The notes beneath the pieces are model-generated. The model saw only the letters and a list, made by a program, of their open reading frames with translations. It was not told the origin of the DNA and ran no database searches. A stretch of 64,000 nt of DNA. It comes from Chrysomallon squamiferum (Eukaryota > Mollusca > Gastropoda > Neomphalida > Peltospiridae). Below are positions 39,284 through 64,000 of the stretch, one piece after another. The translations under genes and the position numbers were made by a program. Location: positions 9,738,489 through 9,802,488 of the forward strand of contig CM022669.1 of assembly GCA_012295275.1 (NCBI GenBank), given 5' to 3'. Position 1 is the stretch's first letter, and each line of letters opens with the position of its first letter.

Positions 39284-40683
39284 ACCAGAGAGAAAAAACA
39301 CCAGGAATAACAAAACGAATTTTGTAAAAAAAAAAAAAAAAAAAAATTAAAATGTAGAAGTAAACAACAGAAAATGATATTAACCTATCTCTGGCGGGGA
39401 ACTAGCTATATCAATACATATTTATTTTCAAATCCGCGGAATGGGCTGCATTATTTTATTGATTAAATGTTTTTTCTCTATTCTTGTAATGCATTTCAGT
39501 CCACTATTTTATACTCAGCTTGATGTATGGCTGTTTTCTCGTTACTTTCCAATATCTGTTGTTCAAGGTGAAAACAAAAATAAATCTTTTATATCAGCGA
39601 TTTCTCATTAGTAAAAGGCATTACAGTATTTTATGTATTTAGGGGATACATATACTGTATATACTCTGATGATTGGTTTATCGTGTAGACTCGGACGCAA
39701 GTTATGACGTCAGTAATGGTAACGTTATTTTGTGAAAAAAAACAAAAAAAAAACACTATTATTTATTTTTATTTCGATTGAGATTAAAAGAATAAATGGA
39801 CGAATTTTAGAAATGAATTTCAGAAGTGAAGAATTCTACACTAAAATTATATAAAAGAGAATTTTTTAGTTCGTTGATAATTGAAACATAAAAGCATCGA
39901 GACTTATCAATTCCATTGACAGTCAATTTATTAAAAGAAATCATGTGGAACTTATATAAAAAAAAAAAGTAACAACAAAAATTTATAAAAATGAAAGAAG
40001 CAACACCATAAACAAATATGTACATTTATTTATTGTCATTTCATTTTTATCGAATGATTTTGTTTAAAATAAAAATTGTACATACATGAATATACAAATA
40101 TTTTTCGAACTAAATTTGATTGTATATATATATTTTTAATACTATCATTTTAAACGTTTTCTTGTTGAAAATTAATGTCCTTTTCTAAAGATTATAAAAC
40201 ATCTGATGTAATCTAGAATACAGATCGAGAAGATAATAATAATATTTAATGTGATATGCCTTCGTGTTTCCGCAACATTTAATTTCCGTTTTCATAGCTC
40301 TTTTTTTTCTTCTTCTTCTTCTTCTTCTTTTTACGTCTTCTTTTTAATCTTCATTGGATTTCTCCTACTTTGAATATCAGTGTTGATGAATTAATGTTAC
40401 ATAGATTTTAGGGTGAATATTTTGTTTGTTTGCTTCTTTTTCTTCTTCTCCATCATCATCATCATCATCATCATCAACGGTGCTTGTTTTTTTCTTTTTT
40501 GATATTCTATTTTCTTTCTCTGTCACTTTACAAATTATTGTTATCAGTATTCAAGTTACTAATATTTCATCTGATTTTGCATTTGCATATTTTATTTTAA
40601 TTCGCATTAATAAAATTTATATTTTTTATTAATTACTTATTTTACTTTAACTAAAAACTGGTATTACAAATTTCACTCTTTTG

Positions 40684-40744
<61 letters not shown>

Positions 40745-41282
40745 TATTCTCATTTATTTCTTTATTTCTTTATTTCTTTCATTATTTATTTATTTATTAT
40801 TATTATTATTTTTTTTTTTTTTGTCCTACGATGAAAATCACACATAGGTCTATTACTGATATCATTATCATTATTAATATTATTTGTTTTACTTCATTAC
40901 ACTTTCGTACAAACATAAGACTAACTTAAAAATGTGACAGTTTTTAACCGTTTGAATTGTTTGCGACTTTAAACCAATATAAAATATTTTCATCTTAGTA
41001 TGAACTATTACCATGTTCACATAAATATTTCCTTTACATTTAACATGAATTATTTACCCAAATTGTTCTTTACACAAATTATTCATAAAATAACTAATTA
41101 TTAACATAATGTATTTCTATATTGTCATAAATTATTTTCATATTTACATAAATGGTCACACGTTCACATAAATAATTAACATAAAATAAAACACAAATTT
41201 TTCACAAAATCACAGAACATCATTTTCTTGATGTTAAAATTGATAATTAACAAAGATAAATCTAAATCTAAATCTAAATCTA

Positions 41283-41430
<148 letters not shown>

Positions 41431-41599
41431 ACAGTAGTAGAATCGTCAGTTTTTTCTTCTAAAAAAGAACATTTCATAAGATATTATGCATACCTTTCCA
41501 TCCTGACTTAATAATTTAAATACAGAATGAACAATACTTGTCTGTCAGTGTTCTCAAATCACGTTTGTTCAAGAACATCACCAGAAGAAAGGTTTTAAA

Positions 41600-42070
41600 G
41601 GAATGAAAATAAAGGAAATTGTTACAAAACGAATCTTCAATAAGATGATTCAATCTTCAACAACGACAACGTCACTCCCAGTGATTCACAGCCTCGTCTC
41701 TTGTCAGCATCATTTACTACATCAAAATAAATAGTCAAGGCAGCACATACCACAGTTTTTGTGCATTCTGGATATTAAACGAATCTTCATCGTAACAGTC
41801 CACACTTCAGTCTCAGCATAATGTAACATTGTGAGCTAGTCTGTCAGAATAAACAGACAGAACAGCACGTACCATGCTTTTTGTATATTCTATGTAATAA
41901 ACAAAACTTCAGAATACCTGTATAGTTTTCAACAACGACAGAACTACTCCCAGTAAACTCGTTCTCGCGGCAGAATGAAACAGACTGTCTGTATAAAAAT
42001 ATATATAACAGAAACAAGACTTTGTTTTATGTATTCTGGTTATTAGAGGAGTCTTCAGTATAACAATTCA
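41600..42070. repeat. Decayed tandem repeat, unit about 130-140 bp
   Basis: The pattern TATTCTGG.TATTA then AATCTTCA recurs at about 41765, 41886 and 42033 with substitutions, and caacaacgac...ctcccagt occurs at about 41658 and 41930. About three to four diverged copies are present. Confidence 0.6.
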
Positions 42071-42161
42071 GCCTTTATGTTTTTATTTGCCTATTTTAAA
42101 AATTTACATTTGGTTGTTATCATATGTCATTTTGTTAGGTCTGGGTTTTATTTTTATTTGT

Positions 42162-42218
<57 letters not shown>

Positions 42219-42989
42219 AATCAAGTTTACATGCAAACCGAAAAATTGAATCGATTTTGTGAAAATCTATAAAATAAATAAAATAAAATAAAAATAAATA
42301 AAATAAAATTAAAAACAGGACAAGAACGTCTTTGATAAACTACCTATGGGGCATTGGTTGGAACGGAAAACTGTGCAATGGTCATTAACCATTTGCTTTC
42401 GCTAACTCAAAATTAATATTTAATCAGTGATTTTTTTTAAACACTTAATGACTGTTTCTATCATAAATTTAATTAATATGTCTCAATAGATAACAAAACA
42501 TTTACTCATAATCCTCCAATATTATGCTTAATTGATTTTATGCTGAATCTAAAGCTGTTTTAAAGTGAATAATATGCGTACAGATTTGCACTGTTTTGGA
42601 AGCATTTGACTTCCAAATTAATTTCTACATATTTTTTTAAAAAAAAAAAAAAACCCTAAAAAATAACACACTGGAAAAATCAGATTATTTGTGTTGGAAA
42701 ACACAGAAGACACTTAAATGTATGTCTCTACTTCTGCTGGTTGCAAACAAGTATCAATACGTTGATTCTGAACTACAATACTGTACTACTGTATAATTGT
42801 ACATATATATGCTTTGTCTAAAACAAGGATTTATATTTCAGTAATATTAATACTGTACAGCGTATCCTTATCATGCAGTACTTCAGTTACTGGAAAAGAA
42901 GATACACAGATTTTGATAATTAGCATTCTTACAGCTTTTACAGGATGATAAAACAAAAACGTAACCCGCGCTATTTAACGTTTCACAAG

Positions 42990-43440
42990 ATAATCTCACT
43001 CATTATTAAACGCTATACATCTTATCGATATCACGAATTTATAGTTCTGTAAAATATATACGTATTATATGATTACATAATTTTTTAACGCTGCACAGCT
43101 TATCCATTTCACATACTGATAGCCCATCAAAACATGTACGTATTACATATTATTTAACGCTGTACAGCTTATCGATATCATGTATTTATAGTCCAGTAAA
43201 ATGTATACGTATTACAGCTTATCATTTCACATATCGATAGCCCATCAAAACATGTACGTATTACATATTATTTTAAAGTGTACAGCTTATCGATTTCACG
43301 TATTTATAAACCAGTATAACAGAGAGTCATCATTTATTACTTAATACTGTACATTTAGTCCGGTAAACGTACAAATTGTTATTTAACACTGTCAAATGTA
43401 TCCATATCACGAATTTCTAGTCTGGTAAAGCAGACACACA
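42990..43440. repeat. Decayed minisatellite below HVCN1, unit about 65-80 bp
   Basis: Elements acagcttatcgat.tcac, gtatttatagtccagtaaaa, and atgtacgtattaca recur in order about five to seven times with partial units, beginning near 43018, 43096, 43165, 43219, 43271 and 43385. The period is irregular. Confidence 0.75.
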
Positions 43441-43803
43441 TGTCATTTAACATTTCTCAGTTTATCGTACTAACATATAAACCATTTACTTTCACATATC
43501 TCCCCCCAAAAAGTAGAGTTACATCGTATTGTTTCACGTTACACAAAACCAAAAATAAACCACAAAATATTTACACTCCTGATACAGATACTGTGTTTTC
43601 CCACATAAACATTTCAAATCATAAAAGTCATCCACAGTCGTCCGTTATTGTTTGTTGCCAGGATACGTTCTGGAGAATTCTTTATCATGCTTTTCCATGT
43701 CTATCATCGCAAGCTGGAGTTTTGTCTTGGGTTTCCATCATGGAGGGCACGAAAGCTCACCAGTTATTGTTGTGTGTTTTCCTCAGAATTAAATGTAACT
43801 GGG

Positions 43804-57760
<13,957 letters not shown>

Positions 57761-58138
57761 TATCTGTTTAACTGTTGGCATCAACGACGTCAACTCTGTG
57801 GTTAACGTCAGACACAGACAGCAATCACTGCGCGCTTCGAACGTGTCGCTGTTGTTGCTGTTGTTGACAACGATGGCGATGGCAGTAATGGTGAGAGTAT
57901 AATCACGTTTATTTTGTAAACAACTGTATTTTCAGGGACGGCAAATTTGTTTTTTACAACTGACTGAATGTTCGACGTACTGGCAAATCACAAACCGATA
58001 TTTATCACATGGAAACAAACTCCAGCATTATCCCTCGGTGATTAAAACGACAGCAGCAGTATCGACATAAGACATATTTCCAAATTTTAAAATAACCTTC
58101 GGTGTGTATGGCTACAGCAGCAACAGCCACGGAAACAG

Positions 58139-58146
58139 TGACGTCA
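58139..58146. promoter_or_regulatory. Perfect CRE octamer TGACGTCA upstream of HVCN1
   Basis: This palindromic CREB/ATF site is about 380 bases upstream of the HVCN1 start codon in non-repetitive sequence, a reasonable promoter position. Function is not shown by the sequence. Confidence 0.3.
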
Positions 58147-58663
58147 AGCTTTTCACGTAGAATTCATTCTCTTCGTTTCTTTTCTTTGATTTGTTCTTTT
58201 CTTAATAGGTCCCTTTTTATATTTTATTTCTATTTTTCTATTTTTTTTTAATTTTTTTTTTAATAGAAGAACAACTGAACACTTTTACAAGAGCACACAA
58301 GAAATAATATTTTCTCCTCTCCTTATTCGTTGAAAATGTGAGACAGGAAGAACGAAGAAGAAAAAAAAAAAAAAAAAAAAAAAAGAAAGAAAAGCAGTTG
58401 TAATCACCTTAGTTTTGTGGTTGCATCTTGTAATAGATTGCTGCAATTTTGATATTTTCCTGACGCCTACTGTTCTGTATCGGAGATCTCACAAAGATAA
58501 AATACTGTTATTCCGCGTCCTTAGACACACGTAGGTCACCAGTCTAACCCGTCACCCACGTACAAACACACAACGTGGTTCCAGGCGGCGGAGGTGTTGT
58601 GAAATATCAGTGTATTCTCCCGTAACAGCTACACAGCTAAAATAGTTTATGTAAAAAAAGTTA

Positions 58664-58873
<210 letters not shown>

Positions 58874-60285
58874 ACTGATCCAAAAAATTATTAATGATGT
58901 CGGTTGAAGTATTTCGCATGTAAAGAGATAGGCATCTGAATTAATTTTAACTTACAATTTCAAACACATAATTAAATAAATGAACTGTTTACTTCTGATT
59001 CTGAAAAACTAAGCAATATTTTTCCTACATCGAGAACCTATTCTCAAACAGATTTTGTACTTATCTATCATTTTATTTAAAAAGACAAAATATGCATTAT
59101 TTATTATACTACTAATAATTACATTTGACATAAAACATAACGAGATATCTACCTGAAATTTGCAAGTACATCGTCTGCTATAAACTGTCGTCTGCGCGCC
59201 AGATTATCAGACACACCACAGGAGGCCAGACGAGAGAATAAAAAAAGAATCAAATTTATCGATATTCAACCATCAGAATAAAATAAAATCCTTCGTGTTT
59301 TGTGTCGTTACACTCGGGTCTCCGGGCATCACGATTTCTGTCCAAGAATGTTAGAAAAAGGAAGCAGCTAGAATTACGGGCCGCATTAAGACGTAAGCGC
59401 GACTAATGACAGATAGAGTTTTAGCACGCTGGACAATAATACCGCTGAAATGAAATGCTGTGTAGGGAAGATACCGCGGGCTTTACGCAGACGACAGAAG
59501 CAGAATCGGTCGCGTGGCTTATTATGCACTGCCGGCAGTTGCGACTCTCACTGGAGGGCAAACGTGGCCGAGTGTAGGGAGCCCACGGGTCTGTACCCAA
59601 CAAAAATAACACCGAGGAAAAAGCGAAGCCATGTTAAAATGAATGCCGTGATCATCTTTGGCACTGTCTGGCAGAAATCGTTGTAGTCAAATTGAGCAAT
59701 TAGGTCTGTTTATTTGTTAAACATCTTTCTGACGCCATCAAGGGAGGCTCTGTTAGGATATTAGTAGGGTAAAGGGTCGGTGAGTCAACGTCAGATCGCA
59801 AAACCTTATGTCCCCCCAAAAATAAAGTTTAATTTCTATTTCTTCATCTTTCTTTTTCTTTTTTTATTATTATTATTTCTTAGTGCTTTTTCACACACAC
59901 ACACACACGCCAATATATTATATTTCCGATCAATGAAATTTAATCATAACATAATATATTCCAGGCAAAAAAAACAAATGACATCTCAAATTGAAGGTTT
60001 CATTGTCAATGGTTGTAAAAAGAGAAGTGTTTGTTTATTTTCGTTTCAGTTTTTTTCGTTCCTTTTGTTTTCGTTCTTTCTTGCTACTGATTCAGTTGCT
60101 GTTGTCGTTGGTGCTGTTGAACTAGCTGGTTTTTGCAATTAGATGTAAATACGGAAAATCATTTATTGCGTATAACTGAGAAATAATTATATTTGTCTAT
60201 ATGTCTATCATTTATGCCTGCATACACACATACATAAATATATACTTATTACACATAAACACACGTACGCAGCACATACACATAC

Positions 60286-60338
<53 letters not shown>

Positions 60339-60712
60339 TATACCCATACGTATATAATACGTACATGAATGCATACATATAGGCAGATATTCATATTCAT
60401 CTTTATCTATTTTTTATTTTTTAATTACATTTATCATAAACATATACTAATAATCTATATAAAAAATATATATATATATCTTCTTATTCCAATCACCTTC
60501 TTTTCTCCATACAATAACTACTACTACAGCTACTACAACGACAATACTACTGTTATTGTTATTATTAATATTACCATAATCAAAATTTATTTATTTATTT
60601 GTGATTGTTGATTCATTTCATTATTTATTTATTCATCCATTCATTTATTCATTTATTAGTTCATTTATTCATTCACTGTTATTATTATTAATAATTATTC
60701 TAATCGACCGAT

Positions 60713-60828
60713 TTAATATAACAAAATCCTTCTTTTCAGAATGTTCATTAGTTTCGCGACTGCCTCATCTCCTCTTGGATCTTGGACTTCCTGCATTAAG
60801 AATCTTCTCACTTGTTGTGTTGGACATT
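60713..60828 (-). CDS. Short coding-like stretch, possible terminal exon or element remnant
   Basis: On the minus strand, after a possible acceptor (gcccacag at 60829-60836), 37 codons and a stop follow in one frame. The predicted peptide has a normal, amphipathic composition (QQVRRFLMQEVQDPRGDEA, then KLMNILKRRIL) that contrasts with the low-complexity frames around it. I do not recognise a family. It could be the last exon of a gene lying upstream on the minus strand, or a fragment of a decayed transposable element. The acceptor has a poor pyrimidine tract. Confidence 0.25.
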
Positions 60829-61264
60829 CTGTGGGCAGTTTCTAATTAAACTGAGATCTGTGGTCTAATTTCAGGTCCATCAGAGAAAAACGAGGCCAGC
60901 CTGTATCGTGACGTCATCATTCATGATACTGGTTTAAGAAGACGGTTGTGTGGAAACCCTTATTCGGGTCAAACTTGACCGTCTTTAATCAAATGACAGT
61001 GAAATTTGTTTGATGCTGGTGAATTGTAACTTTTAATTGAATTAAAACAGGTGGAACAGTTTAGAGAATAACCGGTATTCGAGAAAGAGAAAATAATAAA
61101 GCTTTGTAGTACTTCTTAAATTTATTAAAGCAAATATTATTTTGTGCGTATATAGCTTACACACGCACCACACGTTCATTCATCAATTCATAATTTTATG
61201 TGCCAACGTACACGATAAACAAATACACACACACACACACACATACATACATACAAACAAATAT

Positions 61265-61492
61265 ATTCACACGCACATACATTCACATATGCATACACAA
61301 ACACACATACACATAAATATATTCACACACATACATACATTCACATATGCATACACAAACACACATACAAACAAATATATTCACACACATACATATATTC
61401 ACATATGCATACACAAACACACATACAAACAAATATATTCACACACATACATACATTCACATATGCATACATATACACATACATACAACCAT
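61265..61492 (+). repeat. 58-bp minisatellite made of CA/CATA motifs
   Basis: Units beginning attcacac at 61265, 61321, 61379 and 61437 repeat with a 56-58 base period (attcacatatgcatacac then aaacacacatacaaacaaat). It is a higher-order repeat built from simple-sequence words. Confidence 0.9.
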
Positions 61493-61913
61493 ATGTAACA
61501 ACATATAAACGAAAAAAAATATATATATATTTTCTGATTATGAAGTCCTATTATGATCACGTTGGCGTCCATCTTCTGTCACTAAGGCAGAATTAACCAT
61601 ATCGTATTTCATTAACACACTTTATTTTAACACCAGCTAAAAATATAACCAGTTAAAAATAAACCGGCAAACAGTCAATAAAAGGATTTGTTGTATTTTT
61701 TTGTTACGTTCAAACACGTCGTCTAGTTGTCAGTTGCAGCCAGTTCTGAACTTGAATATGTCAGATATTTACAGAGATTCACAGCTGTTTAATTAGCATT
61801 TCCTTTTTTTACTCTTTATTTTTTATTTTAATTTAATTTGAGCAGTTTGTAAAGATTACCAGTTTATTAACATTGCGTTTTCTTTTCTCATTTTTTATTT
61901 CGATCTTAGTTTC

Positions 61914-61970
<57 letters not shown>

Positions 61971-62222
61971 ACTATATGTGTGTTTGTGTGTGTCTAATTC
62001 GCTTGTTGTTTAATTTTATTTTTAGAATCTTGTACATTTTCTTTTTTGGGGGTATAATTTGACTCAGTTACTTTCGTTTCCGGTTGTTTTTTTCCCCCAT
62101 TTCATTTGTTTTATTTGTTTGTCGTTTTTTTTTTTTTTTTTTTTTTTTTTTTGTCATTATTTCTAATATTTATTTCTGATTTTGGGGGATGCATTGTTAT
62201 ATCTGTAATTTATTTCTTAGTC

Positions 62223-62254
<32 letters not shown>

Positions 62255-62840
62255 CACGTATGATGTATTATTCTTGAAGTACGGACTGGAACGAGAAATA
62301 TTTGAATGGATACACTGAGAGAGATTGATCCTGTAACAAACGAATACATCTCTGACCTTCAGACAAGAAGAACCACCGTTTTATTTTCAAAAACAATTAA
62401 ATAAAAAAATAAAAAAAAAAAAAAAAATGCCTATCAGTGTTAATTCCGTCCATCCGTCTTTCTGTTGACGCAACTGTCAAGGAGACAGAAATATCGAAAA
62501 GGGTAAGAAGAACGTGGTTACGGGATGACGAGTTTAAGCGAATCAGGAAATCTTTGTTCGTTTTGACTGGTGGTCTTCCCGGCAGACTGCACCAGTGTTT
62601 TCTGTTTAATTGATTTTTCTCGTTTGATGAAACTTTCTCCCTCGACCTTTACGTAATCACAGCAGCAATAAACGAGTTAAAGCTTTCTATTCCAGAATGA
62701 ATCCGCTACGAGCCTGACGTGAAACGTTTTTTTTTTTTCTTCCACATTTAAACACTTCGTTACAAATCAGAGAGGACGTGGGATCGATTTTTACTTCAGG
62801 AAGGAAAATAGAAGTTTTTTTTCTTCTTCTTTTTCTTCTT
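61493..62840. other. Intergenic, no gene seen
   Basis: Contains (GT)n at 61915-61971 and two long T runs at 62127-62151 and 62228-62253. A non-repetitive patch at 62440-62700 shows no recognisable frame. Confidence 0.6.
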
Positions 62841-63620
62841 CCATTTACTGCTTCTATTACTGTTACTACTGGTGCTGCTGTTGGTAAAACTATTACTACT
62901 ACTACTACTACTACTATTACTACTACTACTACTACAACTACTATTAGTATTTTAACTAGTGCTATTATAACAACTACTACCATTATTACCACTAAACTGT
63001 TATTACTTTTACTGAGCTTTTCCAACTATTACTTCAATTATTACTATTACCAACTAATACATTTACTACTTCTGCTATTATTGCTGTTGTTCCTTTTACT
63101 ACTACAACTGCTATGTCTTCTAAAACTGCTGCTTCTACTATTATGTGTATTACAACTACGACTACTACAACGTTACTATTATTATTAAGATTACTAAAAT
63201 TAAAATCATTTTTTTTAATTGTTTTGCTTTTTTCTTATTGCTACACTAATAATGTTACTTATATACGGCATGGTGATAATACTACTGCTGTTATTTGAAC
63301 TATTTATTACATCAGTTAATGTTTCTCCTAATACTAGTAATTAACGGAGTATAATTTGTTTTTACAACTAGTATTACAAGTGCTGTTGTTATTACTACAT
63401 CTACCACTATTATCATTCAACAATATATCCTGTCATAAAATGGTAATGACAGTAATAATAACTGCAGTAGTAATAGTAATACAGATTGTAGAAATGGTAG
63501 TGGTATCAATAATTGTAATAATGGAATAATAGTCATAGTGGTAGCAGTAGTAGTAGCTAGTTTGATATAGTTGGTGTAGTAGTAGGAGCATGTATAATGG
63601 TGGTGGCAGTAGTAGTAGTA
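62840..63620. repeat. Imperfect (ACT)n-derived triplet region
   Basis: Pure ACT triplets at about 62894-62940 continue as varied triplets (act, att, gct, aca, then on the reverse theme gta, ata) for several hundred bases. This creates open frames on both strands rich in Thr, Leu and Ile; they are not genes. Confidence 0.8.
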
Positions 63621-64000
63621 TGTATGTATGTATCTGAAACAGTACCAAGCTTTATAAAATTCTTTTTCTCCCAGGGAAAATTTCCGTCCATTACAAAATC
63701 GATGATATTATTATTGGCATCGCTTTTTTTTCTACTCCCCCTCCTCATATTTAAACCAAAAACAAAAAAAATTAAACGATATTCTACTTAACCATAAATC
63801 GAGCAGATATTTGACAAAATCAAGACAGCTCACATCATCGTGGGTTACAATGTGATCGATCAACTGACCGTCTGTGAAGCACGGTTCTGTTTTACCAGGC
63901 TACACGAAAATAACGTGTCTATTTCGAGAATGTAGTAGTTACCAGCGCAATGAGTGCGGATACCGGGTTATTGATGTCGCGTGACGTAACAGAAGAAACA

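Noticed and set aside
59421-59686. Overlapping frames on both strands in the higher-GC patch
   Set aside because: No domain, no splice evidence; recorded only as a compositional island.

Overview
This is a strongly AT-rich, intron-bearing animal genome window. It is saturated with microsatellites: (GA/TC)n, (AC)n, (AAT)n, (TA)n and tetranucleotides. Split genes with GT..AG introns, a C2H2 zinc-finger gene, a voltage-gated proton channel, a secreted Kunitz peptide and a cluster of LicD-type transferase genes suggest a lophotrochozoan, most likely a mollusc. That placement is inference from gene content; no marker gene proves it. No bacterial, CRISPR, rRNA or tRNA feature was recognised. All confidently recognised genes lie on the minus strand.

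Layout. 1-3454: AT-rich sequence, probably including the 3' UTR of the next gene. 3455-6226: a 923-residue C2H2 zinc-finger protein in one coding exon that begins exactly at a splice acceptor. 6266-10448: intergenic microsatellites. 10449-32272: four LicD-family membrane proteins in the same orientation. Copies A (10449-11386) and D (19232-20328) each carry one single-base frameshift; copies C (13998-14801) and E (31274-32263) are open. A and E lie inside an old segmental duplication (about 10160-15860 and 30790-34900) whose flanks, including a TAGTG-rich array and a conserved upstream block, can still be matched by eye. 20330-30780 is a gene-poor microsatellite region ending in a cleanly bounded hAT-type MITE with a perfect 8-bp target duplication. 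37588-38349: a two-exon secreted Kunitz-domain peptide with an unusual loop. 43804-57760: a seven-exon HVCN1 (Hv1 proton channel) gene whose exon phases join without a gap into 299 codons plus stop. 57782-64000: repeats, a probable HVCN1 promoter region, and one short coding-like stretch of unknown origin.

Function. LicD proteins are nucleotidyltransferase-fold enzymes that move phosphate-linked groups onto glycans; here each has one N-terminal membrane anchor, as Golgi type II enzymes do. Hv1 exports protons when the membrane depolarises. No operon-like logic joins the genes. The cluster is explained by tandem and segmental duplication of the LicD gene.

The items most worth following up are: the Hv1 gene with a long His-rich, glycosylatable S1-S2 loop; its introns packed with structured microsatellites, including an inverted (TC)/(GA) pair that would form a long intronic RNA hairpin; the birth-and-decay pattern of the LicD cluster, including a 17-residue stem repeat that differs in copy number; the Kunitz loop insertion; and several decayed minisatellites. 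No wholly new system was demonstrated.
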